A stretch of 64,000 bases of DNA from Paraspadella gotoi (Eukaryota > Chaetognatha): contig CM119267.1 of NCBI GenBank assembly GCA_051294375.1, positions 26,461,324-26,525,323 on the forward strand, in the 5' to 3' direction. The position numbers were made by a program, and so were the translations under genes. The notes beneath the pieces were generated by a model, which was not told where the DNA came from, did not search any database, and was given only the letters and a program-made list of their open reading frames with translations. Shown in pieces: positions 21,880 to 35,000 of this stretch. Position 1 is the first letter of the stretch. Each line of letters begins with the position of its first letter.

Positions 21880-24800
21880 CTGAAAATATAGTAGATGGCG
21901 TTAGCTCATCACTGATTAGTCCTTACGGAATGACAATTTTTGCACTCAACCGTCCGCGGGCCATCCTGGTCACTGCTTCCTTGAATCACAGCGGAAGTGA
22001 TAACCGTTTTCCTAAATCAATTATTAGCATTTATAGAATTAAAGCTTTCTCGAAACAAAGAAGAAAATTAATTAATACCTTTGAACTAGGGAAGGTTGGG
22101 CCATGGAAACTCGGTCGAGATATAAATGACTTTTCTCAAACGCGTTGGTGCGATTCGCCGTTGGTTGACCTCGGGTTTCTGCCGGCGACTGTCGACCCCA
22201 AAATTGACACCAAATCAGAATCGATGGATCACTCACTCACTCACTTCACTCAAGAAAACCTACCAGAAGGGAGGTTCGTTGAACAGGCGACGGGCCGCGC
22301 TGTGGCATGGGCACTTGCCGTTGCTGGTAAGTCGACGCAGCTGAAGATGAAGCCGAAGAAGCGGCGGCAGCAGCAGCAGAATGAAAATTTCGTCCGAGGC
22401 GGAGATTCGAAGAAGTGAGATCAAAAGAGGAAGATGAATTTTCGCCGGACACCTTGTAAAAATAAACAAGTTTGAGCAAACAATGTCGGATCTGCCCACT
22501 ATCTGCCCATTATCGGTAATTAATTAATTAATTAATTAATAATTAATTTAGGTTAATTAATAATTAATTTATTTAAGTTAATTAATAATTAATTTATTCA
22601 AGTTAATTATTTAATTAATTAGGCAATTAATTTATTAGTTTGATCCGAAATGTTTGTTTTGATTGATTGACTGATTAACTAATTATTGATTAATTAATTG
22701 ACTAACTGATTAATTATTTGATTAATTAATACATTATGCATTTACATTTAAAGAAAAAGATGCATAATCAATTAGTGAAACAGGTTTTTTGTTTTTTCCA
22801 TTTTATTTCCAGTTTAATCACATACTTTTCTACCCAAATTGAAAATTTCAAGTCAATCGCCCCATTCACTCATGAGCAATTGGTGTTCAAATAGTGAAAT
22901 ATATTTTTTAGTTTTTTTCATTTAAACTCATTTCCACTCGGACGATTCTATCGAAACTTCATATACAGTTCATTCACACACTTCCCTACACATTCCAATC
23001 CATCCATCCAATCACGAGTAATTGGTGTTTTTTCTAAGGTGGGACGGACGGACGGACGGACGAACGGACGGACGGACGGACGGACAAACGGACATCGGTT
23101 TTTTTTGCATAATTTTTCATAATTCGATGTTCTGACATGATATAAGTAAATGCCCGACAAGATTGAGGGGGCGGACCGACGGACCGACAAAGTGAATTAT
23201 AGAGTCGGGATCTGCTGAAAGCAGATCCGACTAAAAAAAATTTAGTAAGATCAACGGTTTGAAAACAAGCAACTTATTTAATGAATAACTAAAAATAAAT
23301 GTTGAGGAATCAGTCACCTGTTGCAAAATAGTTGGTCGTTTGACCGACGAAGGAGGAGCAAGAAAAGCAGATGAGCTCGGCGTCGGAAGAGACGGAGATG
23401 TCGCCGTCGTCATCTGCGGAGATGAGAAAGTAAAAAAATAAGTTTGAGCAAACATTGTCGGATCATTTTTTTAACCCACATCATTTTTTCAAGCCGCATC
23501 ATTCTCGATACGAAACCCCCCCCCACATTAGCCTTTTGTCTCTCCAAAAGGAGAAACACCGCGCTGTGACCAGACATGAAAAACACTAAACAAAAGTCAA
23601 ACGAAAAAAGTCTCCCGGCCTCAGCGCTGCCGCAGGGCCCAGTCCCGACGATGCGACGACTCTGTCGAAGTGCTGCTCCGCCGGGGGACGCGTCACCTCT
23701 GGTTAAAACTTAGCATACTGATCTGGATACAGATCTGTAATAATTTCAGACCGCTTCGCCAGTAAATAAATGATCTGGCATATAGCTAGAAATCTACTAT
23801 GAAATTAAATTCAATAGGGGCGGGGGTTCAAAACTTTAGTCTTGAAGTCTACTTTTAGGTAAAAAAAGAATTTTTTAAAAAAGTTCGATTTTAATGCTTT
23901 TATTGTTGCTATTAAAATTACAATATTACTATATAATGATAAAAAATATTTTTAATCAATCTTAACTTTTTTTGATGGATTCTGATAGAGCATAAAAAGT
24001 TAAATAAAAAAATTAACTACAAAATTGTCAAAATTAAGAAAAACTAATAAAATTATCGAAAAATGATGATGATGATGATTATAAATAGTTTTTCATATTT
24101 TTCACATACTTATGATCAAAATATCGAAAAAAGAATTATACTTTGTGTAGACAACTTTTTGCAAGCTACCTGAATCTGATCTTAAAAATCAAAAAATCCA
24201 AAAAATTTTTAGCCTTTCCTATTTATAAATAAATATTTACAAGGAAATTTGAATTGTTACAACGATTTTATTAGAGAGATAACGATAGTGGCCCACGTTA
24301 TCTAAGAGGAGCGTATGGTGGAGAGCATCACTTATTTCGTGCGCGTCAGCGTGCACATGGCTTTGCGTCGTAGATGGTGGCGAGCGGGGTTTCGGACGAC
24401 GTAGACTTAGGATTTATAGCGAGCAAGATCTTTTCTCAATTCGAGTATGCCATACGTTACTGAGGGTGGGTAATGATGGGATTGTGCCATATCACGCTTT
24501 CAGTGCAGATTTATTGTGTGTATCCTCCTCGTGCGTGGCCTATCTATCTCTCTCACCGAGTCCCGATATTCAAGTAATAATAAGAGAGATACTTAAGCTT
24601 TACTTTCTATCGAGTACGAGAGCAACTTATGGACACTCACAAGAGGGTTAGGATTTTAAATATTCGAGTCGTTCAATATAGTGCCCCTTCTATCATATGA
24701 CGTCTCTAAGGTGCCCTCTTCACGGGGCGGGAACGCTAGAGAGCGAGCTTTTTACGGAATTTGGGATTTTTTTCTTCTCCGCGCGCCCAGAAAGACCGTT

Positions 24801-27442
24801 GATTATCAGGTCTGAGCAATCTTTCATAGCTGATAAAGGGATCAAAATTGACCATGATTGCCATAGGAAGTCTTTGAGTGAGCTGTAAGCAGAGAGAGCA
24901 TGGAAGGAATGGGCATAAGAGGAAGTGGTCACGGCGTGCTCGTCCGTGATGATGGCTCGTACCTGGTTCGTCTTCCTCTTGAGATCCACGGATATTACCA
25001 CTTCAGTGGATATTCCAAATGAACTCTTTCTGCGGCGTCGCTCGGGTTGCGCGTCGACGGATCCAGGGTCATTCTACCCTATGGACGCCAATTGGGTAAA
25101 TAACTGATCCAGGTCACCATTCGTATCTTCATCCTCTTTTTTCACCATTGCTACACACCTTTGATGCTTGCAATGGTTGATCCTCGGTCTGAGTCGGTAC
25201 ATATATTGGTCGTCTGAGCTAGGTCGTTCCATCCCTCATGGACGGTTGGTCTCGACCTATCGCGAGTCCATGGCCAGCGACTTTTCATAGAACAGTCACT
25301 GAGTCAGCGGTCTCTCTGATCCATCACTAGTAAACATAAGAGGACTGATCTACTTGACCTACCACACTGCAACGATTCAGAACAGAGACGGATCCACCGA
25401 GATCGCTATCCACATCACAGCAAATCAAGCTCGCGGCGTCGGTTGTCAACACTATAGAGGATACATACTGCCATCACGTTATAGGTGCAGCTCTGAGCGT
25501 AGATTATTAGCATCGAGGTCACGGTCATCTACCCTGATACCGGTCATCGAGCCAGGTCAGTGGATGCCATGTCGAGGTCACGTCGTCGCCGTGCGCATCC
25601 GAGATAAACGGAACCGTCGGAAGGTGATTCCACAGTCCACGTATACGCTGTCGTCACGATCCACATCGCCAATCAGATCTAGTGCGCATGTAATATATTT
25701 TATACATATCCAAACCATGGGACTTGGAAAGCGCGATAATCTCAGCATACACGATTGATCAGACCAGAGAGCTTCCTCACGTCATTCACCCATCAGGCCG
25801 AGCGCCTCTGCAGTTTTTTTGTTTTTCTCTTCCGTCTTAAAGATTACCTCTAGCTAAAGTCCGCATCTTAAGTATGATAGTGAATGATAGTACGGTCTGC
25901 TGAATCTATGCTTCTCTAAGTGACTAAAGGTCGGCGAACTTCGAAGAAAGGAACAACACGAAATGATTTCTTCTCAGTATTCTCTTCGGGTATTCGTTTT
26001 GTTTTTTTGTGCTTATATTTTCTAATATAAGTCTTGTTCTCTCTGACTATATACCAGAGTTCAAGACAGGTGCTGTAAGAGCTCTGGTAACATTCTACTT
26101 CATTCGGCGAATCAGAGACAATTATGAGCTTCGAGAGGAAGTCATCTGCATTTAAAGTCTTGGCATTATAGATAGACATTTTTGGAGTGTTTTTTGAATC
26201 TCTGCCAATGTAAGATACTCAAAATTGGGTGATATTACTTGTAGGGCGGGCCATGAAAGAGAAAACAAAAGATATACGGAGCGACGCTTCACGCGGACAA
26301 TCAACGAGTAGCTTATGAGCCACTTATTTCTGGTCTACTTGGCGATAAAAATGGTATTAAGAAAAGGGGATTGACTTGATGATTATGAAAGGGTATGTCT
26401 AGCGTATCGACGACAGTGGTTGAATCTAATGAATACTTATAATAGAATGCGCCGGAGTGAATCACTAAGTATTCAATATATTTTATGATAATTTAGCCTT
26501 ATGTCACCGTCTGGATCCGAGCCTGTATGCTAGGGTCGGATCCTTTGGCAGGAGCTGGTATGTGCCACCTTCTGCCAGCATTGCTTTCACCTTGTCTTTG
26601 TAGTCATGAGCGTTTTGACTACCGCAGCTCGTCCCTTATCTGCGGGATGAACCATGATGCTACGATTGCGTTTGAGCGAAGCGATGCCATTCGTTCACTC
26701 TTTCCGACATTAGGCGGGGGCGGTGCCCGTTTGGCGTTGAGCAACCGCGCCGCCGCCTCCCGAAGGGTTGCCGCCGCTTCGGGTTTTTGGTCGAGGAGCT
26801 TAGCTCCTGACTGCTATAACCGACAATGAGGTCAACAATAGGAATATTTAAAGTGGTTGGAATGAAAGATAACCTTTGCGTAATACATTATCTTCATCGG
26901 GAGTTAGGGTATAATCAAGACTTGTTGACGAGCCATTTGTCTTGCGCCTTCTTTCGTTGTCATCCGATAACCGGAAGAGTTCGTTCCTCGACTTGCGACG
27001 TCTATCCTCAGCGAGCGTCTGTGAGCGAGCCGAAGGCGGAGAATCTCCAGATTCGCGTTTTGCCGTTCCTTTGTCTCCCGGAAAATCTACGTGCCGCGAT
27101 CGACGATGCGCCGACGCCAGCTTGCCGAAACCTCGCGGAAGGTTTGTCGAGAGTCGTAAGGAGCTGGAGTCGTTGCTGTCGAAGCCGAGAGAGTTGGGAA
27201 ACTGGCAACGATCGATGAACGTCGAAAGCATACGACTTGCTCATTTTGAGCTCTTTCATACATCTTATATTTCACTAAAATCTTTACTTATCTATCCCTC
27301 TGAATTAAACTCTTATATTTCAAATTTCATTCATTTCAATTTTTCAAACTTCAAAATTAATTTATTGCAATTTGTTATTAGACACAAATCAAGTTGTTTA
27401 ATTTTATCTTTGTTGTACATTGCTCAAATGTAATTACTTATT

Positions 27443-27489
<47 letters not shown>

Positions 27490-28842
27490 ACCTTCACAAA
27501 TTATTCTTTTCACCACTTATTCTATCTAGCCTAAACTAAATCTGTCCTCTGAACTGACCACTAATCTCTCTCAATTCTTTGTTGGAAACTTTAACCTCTT
27601 CTGTCTCTCTCTCTCTCTTCTCTCTTTCTTTAACTCACAAATTGTCCCATTATTCACAACTGTCAAAAGGCTGATGAAGACTCGAAAATCTCTGAGTCGA
27701 AACATGTCTGCAACTTATTAATAATAAAATCGTTGTAACAATTCAAATTTCCTTTAAACTCTCTATACAACAACGAAAAGAAAGGATATACCATGGATAA
27801 ATAAAATATTAAAAAAATTAATATATGGAGTATGGAGTAATATAAAAAATTTTGTCCTATTCAAATTTTTTTTAAAATGTCCAAATTTTTCGTTTGAGTA
27901 GGTTGCTCGATATTCANNNNNNNNNNNNNNNNNNNNNNNNNNNNNNNNNNNNNNNNNNNNNNNNNNNNNNNNNNNNNNNNNNNNNNNNNNNNNNNNNNNN
28001 NNNNNNNNNNNNNNNNNNNNNNNNNNNNNNNNNNNNNNNNNNNNNNNNNNNNNNNNNNNNNNNNNNNNNNNNNNNNNNNNNNNNNNNNNNNNNNNNNNNN
28101 NNNNNNNNNNNNNNNNNNNNNNNNNNNNNNNNNNNNNNNNNNNNNNNNNNNNNNNNNNNNNNNNNNNNNNNNNNNNNNNNNNNNNNNNNNNNNNNNNNNN
28201 NNNNNNNNNNNNNNNNNNNNNNNNNNNNNNNNNNNNNNNNNNNNNNNNNNNNNNNNNNNNNNNNNNNNNNNNNNNNNNNNNNNNNNNNNNNNNNNNNNNN
28301 NNNNNNNNNNNNNNNNNNNNNNNNNNNNNNNNNNNNNNNNNNNNNNNNNNNNNNNNNNNNNNNNNNNNNNNNNNNNNNNNNNNNNNNNNNNNNNNNNNNN
28401 NNNNNNNNNNNNNNNNNNNNNNNNNNNNNNNNNNNNNNNNNNNNNNNNNNNNNNNNNNNNNNNNNNNNNNNNNNNNNNNNNNNNNNNNNNNNNNNNNNNN
28501 NNNNNNNNNNNNNNNNNNNNNNNNNNNNNNNNNNNNNNNNNNNNNNNNNNNNNNNNNNNNNNNNNNNNNNNNNNNNNNNNNNNNNNNNNNNNNNNNNNNN
28601 NNNNNNNNNNNNNNNNNNNNNNNNNNNNNNNNNNNNNNNNNNNNNNNNNNNNNNNNNNNNNNNNNNNNNNNNNNNNNNNNNNNNNNNNNNNNNNNNNNNN
28701 NNNNNNNNNNNNNNNNNNNNNNNNNNNNNNNNNNNNNNNNNNNNNNNATTAATAGTTGCAGACATGTTTCGACTCAGAGATTTTCGAGTCTTCATCAGCG
28801 CTTTTGACAGTTGTGAAATGGGACAATTTGTGAGTTAAAGAA

Positions 28843-28901
<59 letters not shown>

Positions 28902-29012
28902 AGAGGTTAAAGTTTCCAACAAAGAATTGAGAGAGATTAGTGGTCAGTTCAGAGGACAGATTTAGTTTAGGCTAGATAGAATAAGTGGTGAAAAGAAATG
29001 AAATTTGGTGAA

Positions 29013-29052
<40 letters not shown>

Positions 29053-32000
29053 AATAAGTAATTACATTTGAGCAATGTACAAACAAAGATAAAATTAAAC
29101 AACTTGATTTGTGTCTAATAACAAAATTGCAATAATTAATTTTGAAGTTTGAAAAATTGAAATGAATGAAATTTGAAATATAAGAGTTTAATTCAGAGGG
29201 ATAGATAAGTAAAGATTTTAGTGAAATATAAGATGTATGAAAGAGCTCAAAATGAGCAAGCCCCCCAGGTCTTATGAATGAAAGGCATGGCTGATGGTGC
29301 CGGGTCATTGGCGCGTCATAGGCTGAGAGGACAGTGGGGTTGATCTCAAGTTTGCTGGCTCGGGCAGCGATCCCTGAGGAAAGAGACCCAGAGCTACCCT
29401 AATGTCCCTCTGGCCTGATATGCCTGCCGACGGCCCTCTTCTCACCTGACGGTGAGGCGGGCGAGTATCCACTCTCTTGCCACTTTTGCAGGGACGGTGG
29501 AACCCTCTTCATCCTCCTGCAGCCGTCGTTTGGGACGACGCTCAAGCCTCAGAGAAAGAGACCGAGTTGCTGCAGAAGATTCGGAGGCATCAGATGCCCA
29601 TCTATTGACCGAAGGTCTCCGCCTGATTCGTTGAGTAGAAACAGGGGAGTCATTGTGCGGCTGAGGTGGTGTGGGACGTTGCACCACTTTTTGATAAGCG
29701 AATCATAGTTTGGAGGGAGGTCGAATCGTCCTCCATCACGATTCAAAGAAGGTTCGAGGGCCTTGATGTAAATCGCCTCTCTAATACCTCTTGAGAACCA
29801 TTTTGGTCATGGAACAGCACGAGACAGTCTTCCTCTCTGAATTGATGACCACTGAGCGTTGCGTGCTCTGCTATAGCGGAACATGATATGCCCACGAGCG
29901 TCTCTGTAGGGTCTTACGTGCTGTTGGAAACGGTCTGAGAGAGACTTGCCTGTCTCGCCCACATATGCTGCTGCACAGGGTTGGTTGCCCGCACCTGCAA
30001 CAGGCCGCCCAATAGACGGCTCCTGATGTTTTCGGTCTGGGGATTTTGTCTTTCGGTTTCACCATTGCTCACGAAGAGAGCCGCGGGCCGTCACTGAGGT
30101 GGGATCCCCTGCTTTGCTAGCACCCGCACCAATGACTCAGTGATCCCCTGGTGGTAGGGAGGGACAAGTGGCCCACGTTCTTGGACGCTTCTGCCTATCT
30201 TCCATTTCGCTTGGTGGCGCGGTTGGCACTTGGCAGCAAGATCCCAACCATCCTCCTGGGGGGTAGAGGATGTGCCAACGTCAGCGGTTACTTGGGTAGC
30301 CCCCTGCTGGCCACTACCCTCAGCCGGTTTCTGCCGATACCTTGCCTTCTCGAAAGCCCACAGAGGGTAATTATTGAGCGCCAAGGCTCTTTTGACGTGC
30401 TCAAGCTCGGCGGCCTGAAGCTCGGGGGTCGACGGAATCAGCTGAGCTCTTCTGGTAAGGGATCTGACCGTTGCAAGCTTATGACTCAAGGGAGCATGAG
30501 AATCAAAGAATGTACTGGTCTGTGTGCGTTGGTTTCGATAAACCGTAAATTCCAATGAACCGCCCTCTTTGCGCTGAATCAGCACATCGAGCATTGGAAT
30601 TGACCCATTCACCTCTTTTTTCACATGTCCACTTGATGCTTGCATGTTTACTGTTCAAATGGTTTAGTAGGTCCTCAATGAGGTCCTTTCTCACGGCCAG
30701 TATTGTATCATCTGCCTTCCGATACCAGAAGAGGATGACTCTGCCCCATGCAACGATCGAAAAGAGGACAAAGCTTCCACCTCATAGTCCTCCATAAAGA
30801 AATCTGCCAGAGACTTGACGTAGATTTGCCCATCCCTAAGCCACCAGGCTGGGCGTAGTACTGTTCCATCGAACCTGAAGTACGCCAGTTCCAGGTCCAA
30901 TCGCAACAGCGCCATGATATCATCCAATTGGATTGGCGTACGCTCGTGCAATGACCGGTCTTCCATCAGGCGACGCTCTGCCGATTTTAGCGCCAAGTCC
31001 TGTGGATATTTGTGAACATGCTTTGCAAATCGCACGAGACCAAGAGATGAGTATCGGGCACTTTTGTTTGTTGCAATTTTTCTGTCAGATCTATAGAGTT
31101 CAAGAGGTGGTGTTCATTACCGACAAGAGGAGTGAGAATTCTTCTCAGCTCCTTTGTCATTCCATTGAAAATGGAATTACGGGGGAGACGATCGGGCGCA
31201 GCGGCAAATCGGGCTTATGAACTTTCGGCTGGCCGAAGAAAAGGGCGGCTGCGTTGAGTCAGGGTTGACTCTGAAATACTGATGCGGACAGTATTCATGT
31301 ATTTTCCTTGTCACGTCTGGATCCGAGCCCTGTATGCTAGGGTCGGATCCTTCAATTTCTTAACCACCTTATTGAGTTAGTCTCCCCATAATATAGCATA
31401 AAATCTGGCATATTCAAAATGTAAAAAAAATTTAAGGTTTTTCGATCTACAGCATTGGACAATGGACAGAGTATGAAAAACACGGCATTCCTGGAGATCA
31501 ATGCCCTCTGGAAGCCTATGGGAAAACGAAGAGCAAGGTTTTTCTTAAAGAATTAACGGAAAAAAGAAGAACGAAATGGAAATGAAGAGGATAACATTTC
31601 GGGAAAAAAAAAAAAGGAATTCAGATATCATAATTTTTTTTTTAAATAATTTTTATTTTTGTTACATGAAATTGGTACAACCAATATACATTTGGGTAAA
31701 AATTAAGGTTACAATAAATTATAATAAAGAACAAATTAAAAATAAGTGTAAGTTAACTAGAAAAATAAATTAAGATTAAAAATAAGTTAGGGGTAAGTTA
31801 GGGTTAAGGGTAAGTTAGGGGTAAGTTAGGGTTAGGGGTAAGTTAATTTGGTCAACTGACATAATTTGGTCAACTGACATAATTTGATCAATTAAGATAA
31901 TTTGGTCAACCGGCATAATTTGGTCAACTGGCATAATTTATCAACTGGCCTAATTTGGTCAACTGGCATAATTTGGTCAACAGGCATAATTGGTCAACTT

Positions 32001-35000
32001 GCAGAACTTGATCAACTTTAAGAATTTGGTCAACTGGCATATTTTTGTCAATTGGCATAATTTGGTCAATCAATCAATCAATCAGAGAGAGATAGAGAGA
32101 GAGAAACTTTAAAAAATTCAAATAAATGTGTCTTTTGGTTTTCTAATTTGAACTCTTTTCCACTCCTATGATTCCATCACATACTTTCCTACCAACACAC
32201 AAAATTCAATTTCGATTTATCTATCCAATTTTTAATATACATAATAATTATGAGTAAATTTAAGTAAAAATGCTTCAAGTAAATATGACTTTTGTTTTTT
32301 CCATTTTAACTCATTTCCACTCGCACGATTCCATTGAAACTTTATATCCAGCTCAATCACACACTTTCCTACCATCATACAAAATTTCAAGTCAATTGCC
32401 CTATCCACTCATGAGCAATTGGCGTTCAAATAGTGAAATATATTTTTTTGTTTTTTCCATTTAAACCAATTTACACTCGCACGATTCCTCGAAACTTCAT
32501 ATCCACCTCAATCACACAGTTTCCTACCCACACACAAAATTTCATACCAATCCATCCATCCAATCACGAGTAATTGAAGTTTTCTGCTAAGGTGGGACGG
32601 ACGGACGGACGGACAGACATCGTTTTTTTTGCATAATTAATCATAATTCGATGTTCTGACATGATAGAAGTGTGTGCCCGACAATATTGAGGGGGCGGAC
32701 GACAAAGTGAATTATAGAGTCGGGATCTGCTGATAAGCAGACCCGACTAAAAAGGGGGAGAAGTTGACTCACTCCGGCCAGCATGAACCCGGCGCGGGGC
32801 ATCTTCACTACCGTCGTAGCCGTTTTGGTCGTGGTGGTTGTCAAGAGGGAACCGGGCGCCACCGACCGCATGGGCGAAACGAAACTGACAGGGCGGACTT
32901 GAGGGGATTGACTTTGGGAGGATGAGTTGGACCCAATGACGGACATCTACCGGATGAAATAGGGAGAGAGACATAATATGCAGGTAAAGAAAAGAAGATG
33001 AAAGAGGGAGATAAAGAAAAAAAGTCGAAAAAAAGTATAAGCAAGAAAAAAAAGGGAGAGAAGGATTATGAAAAAGAAAAGGAGAAAGAAAAAGAGTGAA
33101 AGAAAAGAAAAAGAAATAGAAAGTGAAAAAAAGATTATAAGCAAGAAAAAAAAGATGGGAAAGAGAGATTTGGAAAGATATTTAAGAGTATTAGAGCCGA
33201 AGTTTGAGGATGAGAAACTTTGTCAAATCAAGTAAAAAAGAAAAGGAAAGCGAATAATACCTTAGAACCGGCGCCTGGCAGAATTTGTTGATGAATCGAA
33301 GTTGGATTTCCGGAGGCGGCCACCGCCGAAGCGGCCAACGCGGGAGTCATGAGGGGAGAAAATGTCGGGCCTACATATTTGACAATTTTTAAAAAATGTT
33401 TTGCGTCGACCAAACAAAGCCGGATCTGTCCATGATCATTTTGCGGTAAGCAAATAATTAGGATAATAAGTTATGAATAATCTTATAATTTACCAATAAT
33501 ATTTATTCTTCATAGTTTTTTAACCTCCTTTGCCTCCGTCTTATTTTATTTTTCAGTATTACGTTGATGCTTTAAGATATACTTTTTTATTTAAATGCTG
33601 TCGTTTTAGTTTTTGTCGTCTTATTACCAAAAAGGCATAGTCTTAGTCTTTTTATATTTTCTTTCTCTATTTCTTTCCAGATAGAGGGATAAGTATATTT
33701 CACTGGATTCCCCCATTTCTCTTCCCCATTCTCGCTCGAGACACCTTTTCTTCTTCCTCTTCCGCCTCTTTTCCTCCCTTTCCCTTCCTCCTCATCGAGC
33801 GACGACAGAAGGAGCAAAGAGAGAGATTATACTTCTGTCTTGGGTTCTACTCCCTCTCAGAGAATATACTTTTTTTACCTATTTTTTGGACTTTTCCTTT
33901 GACTTTACTCATAGAGAGATAGAGATGATGGACCTACCCATCAGTGAGCTTTCTTTTAGATCTAGTAGTTATTTTTTCATTCATAGGTTTTTTCCTCATA
34001 CTTCTGAAGAGACAGAAATAATTGTTATGCAATATGCAAATTAATGCAATATAAGCAGTCCCAAAGCTTCGGATCAGGCCGTAACACCGTGTTACAGGCC
34101 TGGCCTGGCCTCGATCTATCGAGAAGCCGTGAACAAAAGGGGCGCTCGTGGTAGGGCAGAACGATATGAGAATTATATTTACAGAAAGCTTCATATTATA
34201 AAATGTAGTACCCCTTTTTTGTGACCAGAATCTGTTGCCACCAAACTACCCAATCGAATTTAATGAAATTTTGCATTTAGAGTGCTAATGACTATATAAA
34301 TGGAACTATCGAGGCGAATTTTGATATTCAACCCCTGACAAGAGATACAGGGCCCTGGGAGAGGACCCCTGGGGGGCCAAAAAATACTAAAAAAATTTTT
34401 TTTATTTTTCAAATTTTTTTAGTAGCATCAGGTGCATTGACGTTTTAAACATAAGAAAAAAAACATTTTAGAACTAAAATTGATAAATTTGCAATAATTA
34501 AGCATGGTTGAAGATGCATGGTTCATCGTTTTACTTCCAATTTTCCCAAATTATTCGAAATCTGACTTTAACTGCTGATGTTCATAAAGCTAAAAATTAA
34601 GGTAAATGAATATTTTTGAGGTAATAAATACGTTTTTGTGGAAGAGTAAACGTCTGAGCAACTGTTTAAAACAAAAATAATAAAAAAATAATAAAAATTT
34701 TTTTGACCATTTGTGGCCCTCAGGGGCTGCCCCCTCAGGGCCCGTTATCTCAGCTTAGGGGTTGAATGTAAAAATTCGCCTCGATAGTTCCATTTGTATC
34801 ACTACTGGTACTCCGCATGCAAAATTTCATTAAATTCTATTCAGTAGTTTTCTCGGAACGTGTTCTGGTCACAAAAAAGGGGTACCACATTTTATAATAT
34901 GAAGCCTTCTGTACAGGCTACTTGGAAAACCGAACTTAAAAAAAATCAAAAATAAAAACGAAATTATACATAGGCTACCTAAGATACTTAAGATACCGAG

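Noticed and set aside
24697-25758. Genes in the 24-26 kb block
   Set aside because: Frames of 60-134 codons on both strands without motifs, splice context or consistent composition.
27894-28838. Long open frames across runs of N (also at 48097-50100 and 49097-50092)
   Set aside because: They exist only because N codons contain no stops.
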